NCBI GenBank assembly: GCA_021234155.1
Contig: JAJEKV010000059.1
Location: 4,090,571-4,154,570, forward strand
DNA length: 64,000 nt
Direction: 5' to 3'
Source: Isoetes taiwanensis
Taxonomy: Eukaryota > Streptophyta > Lycopodiopsida > Isoetales > Isoetaceae
Shown here one piece after another: positions 1 to 12,298 of this stretch. How positions within the stretch are numbered: the first letter of the stretch is position 1; each line of letters opens with the position of its first letter. The notes beneath the pieces are model-generated. The model searched no databases. It was not told the origin of the DNA and saw only the letters and a list, made by a program, of their open reading frames with translations. The position numbers and the translations under genes are program-made.

Positions 1-899
1 TTGAATCATAGTTCAAAGTTTTTAACAATCAATTCAAAACCATAATCCTGAACATTTGGAAGCCTTCTCTGGTTATATCTGCTTTGTCTGTACATAAAGA
101 ACTCGGGGACTCATTTTCTGGCTGTACAGATAGAAATCGTAAATGCTTATGTTGCAAGTAATAACAAAGAACCTCAGCTCTGATTGGGGAAAAAAAAAAA
201 TCTTAAACCACGCTTTATTTGGTGCCAAGTAGAAAATGCAAGGTACTCCATGATAAATACTCCGAATAGGAGACCATAATTTATATAACTTTTAGAAGAT
301 ATATCCATGCATTATCTCCAGAAAAAAAAAGAAACGGACCAAATACTGCAAGCATGCCTATAATCCTTGCTAATTTCCATCTCCACATTGTCTATTCTTA
401 CTGGAGGTCTAAGGCATTGTTGGTCGAAATCCATGAACGAAAATAATTGCAAATTTCCATATTGATGATGGAGAGAGAAAACATTGATGAGAAAAATAAC
501 ATTAATAAAATAGAACAAATAAAGCCGGCAAATATAAATTAAACCAAGCCGGCAAACATTATGTTTTTGGTATCACTGATACTGACATCGACACCAAAAA
601 CAATGCCAGACTTGCAGAGGATAAAACCAAATATAGAAGGCATACTCCCATCTCGTAGAAAGCAAACCAAAAACAACGCTAGACTCTAGAAAGGGAAAAA
701 ACAAATAGCAAATCGATTGATAGACCTAGCTTTCAGAAAATCACTGCCAAATTTTGACCTCTATACAACAGATCAATTGGCAAACTTGAACTTCCTGAAG
801 ACCTCTGTTTTGACATCCCCAAAGCCGAAGCTAGCATAATCGAACATGCAAAAAAAAATATTACATGCAAAACACAACTCCGACTCGACTTCACTACAA

Positions 900-3265
900 A
901 CTCACTACAAATAGAAAGAAAGTGGTGCAAACTCACTACGAATAGAAAGAAAGTGGTGAACACTGCTTTCAGTTTCCCTTAGCTCTAGCTTTAATCTCAA
1001 CCCAAAAATCATAACTCTCCCGACATCTCCACCTTTGAACTGGAATATGAGGGGCATATCCCATAGCCACACCTTCATCTCTAGAGTTTGTCCTTTGGGC
1101 AAAATATAGTTTGATCCCATGACGGTGCAATGTATTAGAAGAAATGAAAATGGACAAAAGCATAATTTGATTAGAAGGAATGAGAAGCAGCTCGAATAAC
1201 AAATAACCTACCAGCCTCTGTTACAACATACGATTCAAGGGCAACCCATCGTTGCCACCATCTTGTTTCAATAAGTTTTTGGCATTTACAATGAGACATA
1301 AACTATATTGTACAGGAGAAATAAGTATATGAGAAACAAGTGCACAATTATTATTTCACACAATGTTGCCAATGACTAAAATGAACGTCTACTTCGAAAG
1401 AGCCAACAAGTTCTCCCTTCCTTGATAGTAATTTCAAGCAACCAGTGATTCCTGCAAAGAACAGGAGGATCTGAGTGTACATTCCACACAAGAACGAAAT
1501 GAAAGAACAAATTACCTCGTTTTTTTTCTCGATCAAATCTACATAAAGAGGCGGTCGGCGGTTGCAAGCCAAATATCCATTGGATACAAAAGTGGCACTC
1601 TATCATCCTTACGTTCTTGTGGAGCATGATGCCATACCTCAAATTTCATTTGAGATACCTTTCAGTTCGTTCAAAACTTCTGCATCAATTGAAATTACCA
1701 TCGCGACCGCTCTCGAGGTAAGAAGGATTTCCTGAATGATACAACACAATTTTAAATTATTTTTAACTAGCTAGCAAAAAAGATCATTTAGCCCCTAGTT
1801 AGAGAATGGATAGCCAAGAAGCAGAAATTGTTTCGCTCCCCCATGTCCATTAAAATCAGTAAAGATAAGATAAGATAAGATGAATAAGATAAGATAAGTA
1901 AGGAAAACTGTTCTTAATGGTTAAGGATTTGCAAAAATGTAAATTTTGTAAACTATGAATCAGAGATAGCATACCATGGAAGGAGTGGCCATTGGAGGAT
2001 AAGTAAGTTGGAGGATATGAATTCAATTGACCACTATCGCTCGGTTAGCTGTATTGTAAGGGAAGTACGATATCCTGCAAAGTTGCCCGTCATTAAACTA
2101 CTGCATTGTCGTTCACTTCTCACATGTAAAACTATACAAGAGTGAATCTGCCTTCGTTCTAATTATAATTGTAGGAGTAATCAAAAGGCAGGTTGAATAC
2201 TCAAAATAACTGCCCTTAATGGCAACTCAAAGTGGACTGGCATGTTTAGGAATAGATTAACCTACCAAAAGTTCACAAAAATGAGCATTTCCAAGCATAC
2301 TTTAGAGAACAAACACTTTTTGTAAAGACTAGATTCAATCACATTGGGAGAGGGTAAAAACCTTCAGTTCTGCTCTGAGAATTTTCACCTCCAGCGTTGC
2401 TTTTAAAGGTGCCCATGCATCCTTAGCATGTATGTTTTCATCCTCAAATATGGTTCCCTTTAAATTGCGTAGAAGATTCCATGCAGCTATAAGAAATTTC
2501 TACAAGCAACTTCAAGAAAAAAAGAAGTTGATAAGATGGAATCTTGTTCTAGCATAATTGGAAGACAGGAGCTTTTTGACCTGCAAAAAGCTACAATCCA
2601 CATTAGTGGAAATTTATTGTAAGGAATGTATAGGTAAGTTATGCCATTCAAATTGCAATACTCATAATTGTATGGTAGATGAAAGTCTGTTACATTAAAC
2701 AGCTGACCTAGCTGCCTTCACCAAGCGTTCAGAGAGAACTATTGCAAGTTTAATACCTTGTATGTCTATTGGAAAATATCCTTCTTAAGCAAGACGCAGT
2801 TCCCAAAGTTATGATGTAACAAGAAAGATGCAGAGTTCTTCAATGATGAGCAGCAGGTAAGATAACCAGTGGAAAGTAGAGAGTTGGAAAGTGTTAAGGA
2901 AAAAAATTAAAACCAAATGTTATTAAATTCAGCATCACATGCCTACAAAATGGGCAAATAAACATGATACTGCTGCTCTTCTTTATTTCTTTCTTCAATT
3001 TCATCTCCATTATATCCTTCTTTATCAACGTTATCCTCTTCTCCTTTAGCATCTCATCTGGCTCTTCTAAATATTCCTCTTCACTGTAGGAAAAGCATGT
3101 CCATCCCAGACAGAGGCTGCATGGGGCATTGCAGAATCCCATTCCAGGCCGTTTCCTGGGATCCCTCGGCAATGAACAAGACTTTTGTAGAGAGATTGTC
3201 AAGTAGAAATATGGTCTCATCAGATTAGACGTACAACCCGAGATATATATGAAAAAATCCATGTG
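900..3265 (-). other. Unidentified minus-strand exon-like stretches
   Basis: I do not recognise this gene. Several minus-strand pieces look like exons. About 2358-2499 is open for some 46 codons (reads AAWNLLRNLKG ... LEVKILRAELK) and ends before a gt, after a plausible acceptor. About 1206-1276 reads ETRWWQRWVALESYVVTEA and ends at a GT donor (gtaggt). About 1560-1650 reads APQERKDDRVPLLYPMDIW. About 2980-3170 encodes an acidic/basic stretch (EEEYLEEPDEM...) followed by a CPFC pair. These lie in one direction with no plus-strand competitor, so one intron-containing gene read toward position 1 is plausible. It lies downstream of the RCC1-like gene on the same strand, and some pieces could be decayed parts of it. 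No function is proposed. Confidence 0.25.
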
Positions 3266-3786
3266 TTGATACAGTTAAGACTTGTGATGTTTCTGCAAAA
3301 GCATTTGCGTTCTTGACTAATGTGCTTCCTCCCAATTGGGGGTGGGCAACATTGATGCCCATAAGAAACAAACTGCATTGGCCAATATAGCATGCCCGAT
3401 ACATTAAATTGCCGCAAAACCAACACAGGAAGAGAGAAAGAAAATGAGCTGCAACATCTACCAACAACCACAACCTAAGTTATAAATTTGGTTCAGTGAT
3501 GATTTCTAGACATCAAAAGACCTCTCAGCATGTTGACAATCCTAACTTTAGAAGAGCTATTCACAAATAAGTTGCATAAGAAAGGATAAACAGGTAAATA
3601 AACATGCTAACAAAATCCATTTTCTAAATTCTTTAAAGCGAAATGATAAACATATTGACATAAAGTAACATGTGCCATGTGCCCTGAATTCCACTAAATT
3701 TTCAAACAATGTAAACTAGGAATAACAGATTAAAATGCCTAGCAAAATTATAATTATTATTTATATCTTAAAACAACACTCCATAC

Positions 3787-5990
3787 CTGTCAATGCTGCA
3801 CTGTGGTAACCCCCACAAGAAACTTGGCTTATGCAGTATTTTTCAGATCTGGGACAGGCATTGGTTTTCCTCTGACGCTCTTACTTCCTCTTCCAAGCTC
3901 ATAATTCGAGTTTCCTGAACAAGAAAAACCAACTTAAACTAATTATCAGTGCATTTTTAGCCAAGAGAACTAAATTGGAACTTTTATTGCTTAACAACAA
4001 TTGATTTTCTTATTAGATTGGATCAAAATCTACATGTTTTCATGCCTTACCAATAATAAGTATAAAAGGTCCAATGATTACCTCCCCATCCCCAGAGTTC
4101 TCCTTCAGGTGTTAAAGCCATAGTGAAAAACGCCCCACAGCAGACAGTTGCAAAACGCACAGACAGATCAACTCTTTTCAGGGAAGAAAGCACTCCCTCA
4201 TCCAGTTGCAGATTGATATGGCCTAGTCTTCCATCTCCTTCATCTCTTCCCCAAGTATATATAATGCCTGATTATTCATGCATATGTCAAATTCTATGCC
4301 AGAAATCCAGCCCTTGCAGCCCCCCACTCCCATGACAATCTGCTTGAGCTATGCTTGACAGACATATCTGCTTGAGTTATGCTGCTACATGTATATGACT
4401 CGATGTAAAACACTAGATGTAGAGTTTTTATGCAGCAAATGCTTAAACTAAAGCAAACATCAGGTCTCATATCAGGTTTTTTGTACTTAACATAAGAGAA
4501 ACCTAGGATTTTGCTAACATAACTTACAGATCACAAACTTTCCAAATTTAAACCACTCCAAATTCCTCAAATCAACTTCATCTTTCCTAAATAGAACATC
4601 GTCGTTTTATCACAGTACCCCAACAGCCAACTACTCAAATCACAAATGTAGACATTACTAGGATATAAGAAGACACACCAGAGATAAAATATTAGATTTT
4701 TCATCCAAATAGAGCATTCAATCTTAAGTAAGGAACTAAGCACAGAAAATAGGTTGTACTTGCCAAATAAGAAATGCATCTTTTAGTTCTTTTCTTAAAA
4801 TCCTCATGTGGACATCAAAAAAGCTTAGAAGAAGTAAGCACTTCTAAGAAGACAGAATCTGAGCTTCCAATACCCACTCAATTGGAAATAGCGAGAGATG
4901 TTAAACAGCTCATATGAAGGTTCAGATCAGGTCCTCTGGGACCTTACTTCCTGTAAATTTTCAGTTAGACGGCTCTCATGAGATTTGGAAAGGCAGATAA
5001 GGTTACACGCCAAGGACATCCATTTCACTTCAATCAAAATCTTATCTAGTTTAAATAGTTAGCGAGACCCTTTATTTTTCTTGCACCACAGTGGAATTAG
5101 CTTCTTCCATGCTTTCTTTCCCACCTGTTAAGCTTTATGTTGACTAACTTAGGTGTTAGCAGAGGTAGCAAGCAACCAGAAACAGATGCTCATGTTACGG
5201 GCCTCTCAAACACAAATTTGTAAGGAGAGCCAATCAGCAGAAGTCATGCATGGACATTGAGTAATGATTATAAACACAAGGAACTAGTACTTACCACAAT
5301 CCATTACAGCAGCTGTATGTGATGCTCCAGCAGATATATGCATCACCTTTCCTTCCCAAGGATATTGTAAATGCCTTGGGACAAGCTCTCTAGTGTATAC
5401 TCCATGTCCCAACCCTCCTAAACCTCCGTAACCCCTGCAACCCTCCTATTACCTAAAATTTGATGATGTAATACAACCCTAAAAAATTCGGATAAGGACA
5501 TACCAGGTGTATACTTCTCCATCATTCAAGAGTGCGACAGAATGCAATCCTCCTAGAGCTACACTGCTAACATTCTCAATGTTCTTATTTAGCGTAGGGA
5601 AGTACTTAGGATCCTCTGATCCCAATCCTAGCCGACCTCCATCTCCTTTTCCCCAAACCCATAGATTTCCATTTTCCCAAGCCATTGAGAAAAAAGCCCA
5701 GCTGCAATTCCTACACTGCCTGCACCAGCATTTGACACTGGATCGTCCAGCTTGTCAACACCTGTTAAAGTTTCAGTTACAGAACCTGAATTTGTTTTTT
5801 CGCAGCTCTGTCTCAGAATTCTGTGATGATCGCTGGAGCAAGGCCTGGGAATGATGCAAATTGGAAGTAAGAGGGGAATTCAGAAGACCTGGCACTGGAG
5901 CTAATGCGAAAAATTGGCCTCGAAGCTCCATGATGAGAACAGGGGAGCTTTCCATACTTTCGACTCCATGTCCAAGCTGCCCAGACACTC
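3787..5990 (-). CDS. RCC1-repeat (UVR8/RCC1-like) protein, partial, with an apparent frameshift
   Basis: RCC1 repeats form seven-bladed propellers used in guanine exchange factors, UV-B receptors and organelle splicing factors. Minus-strand exons are visible at 5504 to about 5990, 5295-5434, 4082-4267 and 3787-3914, with GT donors and AG acceptors at the inner boundaries. They read as consecutive blades: WVWGKGDGGRLGLGSED, GLGGLGHGVYTRELVP, IYTWGRDEGDGRLGHIN, ELWGWG/NSNYELGRG and QVSCGGYHSAALTG. The recurring features are WGxG, GRLG and the 'CGxxHS/HTAA' segment. About four blades are seen, so the protein is incomplete; I could not find the rest below 3780. Near 3840-3846 the frame shifts by one base, between the DLKNT and ISQV segments. 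The start is unclear; in-frame methionines lie near 5930-5990. The mitochondrial RCC1 family (RUG3-like) is possible but unproven. It is either a decayed copy or carries an assembly indel. Confidence 0.6.
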
Positions 5991-6564
5991 ACAATACTCG
6001 CCGTCTTCTCAGATGGTTAGCCGGTTTCGAGATGGCTGCCCATCGACAGACGCCACCGCCAGTTTACAGGCAATAATGGGTTTTTAGCAGTCATTGGAAT
6101 ATTTTGGGCATATACTGGCATATACTAAAAATATGCCGTAAACCCACGTAAACGAGGGTTTGCCCCCTTAGGGGCAACCCAAAAACAATAAAGTATGAAC
6201 AAATTATTGTAAATATTCAAATCTAATTTGCTATGACAGAAGAGATCACTAAATTGTAGCTGCACTAGAGCCTACTATGTGTTAAAACTGATAAAATTGT
6301 ATATAAAACCTATGGGATTAGAATGAAAAGCTCAATAAAACTAACAACAATTTCAAGAAAGTATGACTAAGTTAAATGTAAAATTCAATGTCCAATGCTT
6401 CATAAATAGGTAAATTGAAAATTTTTTATGAGTCAAGCAAGCAGGAAAGTCCAAGCAGTAGTCATCACAGAATGATCAATTATCTGTGTCAATTGCACAG
6501 TCCAAAAAACATTCAAATATATTACTTTACCATCGAGTTATTTAAGGAATCACTGAAATCCTAC

Positions 6565-7559
6565 CTGCTGAGCCTTATTAAGAGCTAACTGGAACCTTTC
6601 TGTCTCCTTCATGGCACAATGTCCCCAACAGCATTTTGCAGTTTACAAGCTATCAAATAAATGCGCAGTGTGTTACTTAAACCAAGCATAATCTATTTGT
6701 GATTGAAAATGAGCAGACATAAGTTTGCCAACTTGACACAAGAAATCATACTAGGGATTGATCTGGGTTTGATGACCTGAACCCATATGTCCAGTAAAAA
6801 ATATCTTGATTCACCTCTAATCTGATTCTCAGTAAGAACTAAACTTAATTTACAAAGGGATCTAACCATTATTTTCTCAAAGAGCATGATGAATCTTGAA
6901 GTCAGATCTTTTAAACAAAGGACGTGAATTTCAAAATACATGACAACTTACTTTGTTATCTAGCTCCAACAACTGCTCTTTATGTATTTGCAGGGCAGAA
7001 TTTGTAACTTTAAGCTGTCCTTCCAGCTTATTCAATTCAGCTTGACAGGTCTGCAAGACAATAATTAATTTGATACAAATATGTAAACTCTTGAATAATA
7101 ATTTTAGTACTCTTACCTCGAAACTTTCGCCATCTGCTAATAGTCTTTTAGAACTCTGTGATGGGATGTTCGCCTGAGAGAGCTTATCCACCGACAGAAA
7201 GAATAACCGATGGACATCCTTTCTTGAGCATGTTTGTTTACAAACGGGGCATGTTGGTTGCCGATTATGGGGGCAATATTCGAACCATTGTTGCAAACTT
7301 CAAGCATACCATAACATAGTTAGAGAGGTAGTATGGTAATGAACATCCCACTAGCCAGACAGGAGCCACAATAGTTTGTTCAATCTAATCTGACTGGATA
7401 TCACAATAATTGCCCTAATCTAACATGCATTTGAGGGTTTTTGTTTATAGCTTACCAGAGTTCATGGAACACATGACCGCAGCCAGAGACAGATTGCAAA
7501 TCTTGACGGCCAGCTTGTGCATCTTCATAACAGATTGCACAATTAACACCGGGCACCAC
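6565..7559 (-). CDS. RING finger / coiled-coil E3 ubiquitin ligase, TRAIP-like, partial
   Basis: Likely ubiquitin ligase. Exon 7456-7559 carries the first half of a RING: CAICYED, then CGHVFHELC. Exon 7117-7297 completes it with LQQWFEYCPHN and CPVCKQTC, and the splice phase joins the two cleanly (the Cys codon is split TG/T). Exon 6952-7050 is coiled coil (AELNKLEGQLKV, HKEQLLELDNK), and a further coiled-coil exon covers about 6565-6650 (MKETERFQLALNKAQQ). A RING-H2 followed by coiled coil resembles TRAIP, a replication-stress E3, but simple RING/coiled-coil proteins are common. In the last exon, LQNAVGDI and MKETERF are in different frames, a one-base shift near 6612. The first exon, upstream of the acceptor near 7560, was not found. 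The gene lies upstream of the RCC1-like gene on the same strand. Confidence 0.6.
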
Positions 7560-7599
7560 CTGCAGAAGCACCCAATTTCAATATAATGCACTATAATTA

Positions 7600-8500
7600 T
7601 GACAGAGCAAAAATAAATCCTTCTTGCATTGCAGGTGCCTTGGCTATGGCGGCCGACGGCGAAGGCGGTGCAGGCCTCAGGAACCGGAGCATCATTTTCT
7701 CTTTTCTTTTCTTCTTGCAAAAAAACAGTCCGGGAAAAACATGCGTTAACGTTAGAATGCATGGCTTGCTGCCACGTGGGCGTCCCTATCGGACATAATA
7801 AATTATATATGTGTAGAAAAAGTACATATATTTGGTATCTATCTTGAAAACACACATATTTGGTATCTATCTTAGCCGTAATATGTCTATAATAAAAACC
7901 ACATAATACATGGTTTATCATGCTAGACATGCCCAGATCATAGCTTCTCATTTTAGACATTCAGAGAATGGTCCATCAATGGATACCTATGGTGCTCCCC
8001 ATGTCTTCACTTCGTTTACAACATCAATCAAACCTTTCTTTGTTCTACATCTGCACATTTTCAAAACATATAGTGGTTAACAAACAATGCAATTTAATGC
8101 AATAGGCTACGAGGAAGTGAAGCACAAAACTGGGCAAAGTGAAGCATTACTATATTACATTACATGCATAGCGACTACAAGATGTCTTGAATGTCTATAG
8201 TGACAGGCTACCACACTTTGGACTGTTATACCAATATATTATGCTGATTTTCAAGCTATAATTCAAAGTTGAAGTAGAGGGAACACAAGCAACAATAAAC
8301 AGACCAACCTAGACTAGGCATCCTGCCAAGCCCATCTCATAAAAGCTGCAAATTGTTCCAATCACAAAATAGATGCATGCTACAAATATGGAAGCATAAA
8401 CAAAGAAGTTGTAAATAATTTATATTAATTTACACCGATAGTATGATACAAGTATTTCGATACATTATGCAATGGAAACATGAAATGGAAACACGTGCTC
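7600..8500. other. Intergenic, no gene seen
   Basis: Between the RING gene and the transposase remnant I see no convincing exon. A GC-rich patch at 7630-7690 may be the RING gene's 5' end: the minus strand has ATG followed by an Ala/Pro-rich reading frame, but no clear splice donor follows it. Confidence 0.4.
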
Positions 8501-8507
8501 TCTCGTA

Positions 8508-10144
8508 TCACATTTTTCCACGTCTTGAAGTCTTCCTGGCCACAACCTTTTTTATGGCTACTACCTTCTTCCTCACATAATGGAGGATGTTCTTTCTCTT
8601 TTGAAGGATTTTCTTGCTTGTTTTTGACTTACCAATGGCCAATGTTTCTGAGTCTGGTAGTGGCAAGCAATCAATTAAATGGTCATGTACCTCCAATGGC
8701 AAGTCACATACATTGCCTTCACTTGCTACTTGAATGATCTCTACTTTTGCACAAATTACGAGATGCGAATAAGAATTTACGTCAGGCATATGACTGAGCA
8801 ACTCGTATTTGCCATCTTTAATGGATTTGTAGTATTTGCCTGTCAGGATGACATCGTGTCCGCTGAATTTACAGCCCCATTCATCTCTAAATGCATTTTC
8901 AACCACATGTCTAGGCTCCCTGCATTTGACTATCCAAAACTTGACATTCTCTTCATTGTCGGCCTCTGCATTGATGACAAGATTGTCAACTATTTTCACC
9001 ATTTCTGCCTTCCATTGGTTATCTCTCTCGTATTGCACATGAGTTGTAGGTGTATGCTTCTCCATAATCAGGGGCTTCAACTTAGAGTATGTGTAGCGTT
9101 CTAGCTTCTTTATATTTTTATACCTATTCTATAAACCCTTCTAGCAGCCCTCATAAAAACAGGACAAAAACTTGTGTGCTACCATGATAGGATTGGTTTG
9201 ACAGATAGCTCTAATAGTATGGATGCCCTTCACAATCTCACTATCACGTCTAAACTTTCTGCACACTTCACCTACTCTTATTAGCCAGAATACCCTGTGA
9301 ACATGAAGATTACAAGTTAGTAAATGGTGTGACATTGTATGGAAGTCCTTAAATGAAGTACATATATTACCTTATGATATTGTTGCTAAGATCTTGTCTC
9401 ATCTTGTTAAGTGCTTGTCTCACAAACTCCATTCTCATGTGATAGATGCAGCAATATGTCTCCTATCTTTGAGTAATAAATTTAGGCTTTAAGATTACAA
9501 ACGACCTCAAACCTATCTTCATGTCAGGAAAAGACATGCTTGAATCTTTTATAGAACACTACTTGGATTTTGAAAGACAAATCAAAGATGAAAGAAATCC
9601 AAATTTTAAGACAATAAAAAAAGCATTTAAATACTCGTGATTTTTTCAAGAAGTGAATTGCATGCAAGTTATAAGGTTTCAATGCTCTTTTTCCATCCAA
9701 ATGTCTCCTTAATTTAATGACTTACCTTTTATTTGGAGAGACGCGCGTTTTCGAGATGCAAAAGTTATATACCTTTTCTCGATCTTCATCGGAGAGTTTA
9801 TCTGATCTAGACTTCTTATTAAATATGGACCAAAGTCCTCCAATCTCAGCTGATCTCCTTTTGTCTAGAGCAACATATACAACTCTTCTTTTCAAGTTTA
9901 GAGCCCTTGCAAGAGCAATACGATTCCTACTTCCAGTGACAGCCATCATCAAGGTGGAGGACCTTGTTTGGTTGATATCTCGAGTCTTGAAACATTTCTT
10001 AATAGCGAGAGTCTCCTTCACATTGTTAACAACATGCTTGTAAACATTTAATTCTTTGTTTCCTATGATACCATATTCAGAAAGCTGTTTTGCTACTCTT
10101 GCAAAAATAACACGATTGCAAATTAAACGGGAGTGTTGCATCAC
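8508..10144 (-). pseudogene. Decayed DNA-transposon protein
   Basis: Separate minus-strand pieces read in order like one transposase-type protein. The N-terminal part (9722-10144) ends LSDEDREKVYNFCISKTRVSPNKR. Around 9370-9510 the fragments KIGLRSFVILKPKF and ETYCCIYHMRMEFVRQALN follow. Then 9141-9335 reads AHKFLSCFYEGC. The C-terminal piece 8508-9080 (190 codons open) has KFWIVKCREPRHVVENAF and a Lys/Arg-rich tail. The 'RVSPNK', 'YH', 'LSCFC' order is, from memory, a pattern of large uncharacterised transposon proteins in animals, algae and seedless plants; I cannot name the superfamily. The coding is interrupted by stops and frame changes, so it is inactive. It lies beside element A, but nothing shows that it belongs to A. 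Confidence 0.5.
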
Positions 10145-12003
10145 TCCCGTTTCAAAGATTCCCTTTAAAAAAACACCATGTTTCTAAAATAAGCCTTTTT
10201 TGATAGTTGTTGAGAATTTCTAGAGGTTTGCATTTTTTTTCATGCCATTTTGGCCCATCATTAGGCGAAAACTTTGTACTTATGAAACAGAAATCATAAA
10301 AATAGCGAAATTTAGGCATAGACTTGAAGAGACTGAAAGCATTACAAAAAAAAGCACCAGAATAGAAAGGGAAAAAAAGTAATATGTTTTTAATAAATTT
10401 TTGTACATCAATATTGAAGATTCATTGTAATAAATAATGATAATTTTAATATGCAGTAGTCAAAGATCTACATCATAGTCCTCCTCATTCTTTTTGCTGC
10501 TCTCTGCCGTCTCGTCCTTCTGTTCAATCTGCTCCTTTGCTGGAGACTTAAGTTTTGTATCCTCCTTGTTCTCTGGAATGGTAGCTAAAGCTACTTCTTT
10601 AAGCTCTGCAAAGGTTGCCTCGTCGTCTAGTGAGCTCTCGAGAATGGAGGTTTGTATCTCCGAGGGCGTTAGTTTAGCATAATCGGATGAAGACTTGGCC
10701 CCTAACTCTTGATTTTCATCCGGTAAAGTAGGTAAGGCGACCCGGTCTCATCTTCACAAAATGCACGGCCTCCTTATCAATATCCACGGCTATACGATTG
10801 CGGCCCTTCTTAAGTGCACATGCGATAGTAGTACCGAGAACCGGAGAAAGCATCAAGCACCCAATCTCACGGACGCGAGAACATGTCCGGGGAGATGGTT
10901 GATGAGCTTTTGTGGTTTCGGTAGTGATTTACAATCCTGCCTTGTGCACTTGGGTCCCTGCAATTCGTGAAGACTGCTTTGGAAACTCTAGGACGTTTGA
11001 AAAGTTTTGACAGGCGGCAGTGTTAAAGTGTTCCATGGACCTCTTCCCATCAAAACTCCAATAAGCTACATGAAGGTACTCTACCTTGCTGAGCAACCTT
11101 GGTCCTCCACCATGGTAGTTGATGTTCGTTTTGTACCTAGTGAAGCATTTTAAGTGATGTTAGCAAAAACAAGAAAACACTTCGAAAACCAGAAACAGGA
11201 AACACTATTCCGGAATACACTACGTAATTAAAGAGAAAAGTAATTGTATTCTGGAATAAGACTTACCAGACAAGGTTTTCATATCCTGCCTGAACTGGAG
11301 AACCAAAGTGATTTTTGAAAGCTGATTCCACCAAGCCAGACTGCATGCTCGAATGGAACGTAACTAAACGCCAATGTTTGGCCGTTGAGATGCTTTGATT
11401 CCTTCAATGAAAGCATTAAACTCTGAAAATTTGAAGGGTGGTGGTCGTCGATTCTCGGCTGTCTTTAAGCTTAAACCCGTAGGGAAGATCAGCAATAACC
11501 AAAGTAAAGTCCTGTGGCTTAACCGTTCCGACAAGGTTCGTGCAATCACCATGAATGATTGAATATAAATTGTTTTGATCAAACATGCAGAATCTCTCGT
11601 AGTCGGATGGTTCTGGCTCAACAGTTCTTCTTTCAGCTAACGACCTCTCTTCCCGTGCTGTTCTAACCAAATTCATAAAGCCCTCGGGCAGGTCTTTATT
11701 TTTCTTTTTGCTCTAAAGAAAAACAAAACAACAACTGTCAAGAGATCGTTTGTGCAGAGAAAAGGAATTTTGAGAGTACTTACCCAGCCCTCAAAATTTG
11801 GTGCATATTGCACAATGCGCTCGTCGGATGTGGCAATTGGGTAGAGTTCCTTGCACCTTTCCCATGTTTCGACGTTTAGCTGCTCCATCAAACATGTTTG
11901 ACATGTTATGACGTTCTTTTGGCTGCAAGACATTAAGGAAACAATGAGATTAAACGTAAGAATCAAGGCAAAGTAAAAGGAAAACAACTAAAAGTCAAGC
12001 TAT

Positions 12004-12298
12004 TTGTATTCTGGAATACAAACTGGTTAACTGGTGATGCTACCTCGAAACAATATGCAGAAAATAGTTCTGCTACAGGACAAACACTGCTTGTCTCTAG
12101 AAAAGCAATGTGTATTCCGGAATACAAATTGCTTCTCTAAAGGAACGCATGCGTATTCTGAAATACACATTGCCTTTCTTTCAGAGGAGCAATGTTTATT
12201 CCGGAATACACATGCCTTTCTTTAGAGGAGCAATGTGTATTCCGGAATACACAATGCTTTTCTAGAGACAAGCAATGTGTATTCCGGAATACACATTG
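12004..12298. repeat. Palindrome motif 1 cluster in intron 3 of element A
   Basis: Six units built on TGTATTCCGGAATACA lie in the intron between exons 12396-12620 and 11784-11922: about 12004-12022, 12105-12132, 12149-12175, 12190-12214, 12229-12256 and 12271-12298. Several extend to GCAATGTGTATTCC plus its complement. Spacers are about 14-80 bp (mostly 15-17) and often contain TTCTCTA/TAGAG-like sequence. Single diverged units also lie in intron 2 (near 12655) and intron 5 (11206-11217 and 11245-11258). Confidence 0.9.

Noticed and set aside
5507-5854. Plus-strand ORF opposite the RCC1 exons
   Set aside because: It is the antisense shadow of the conserved minus-strand blades.
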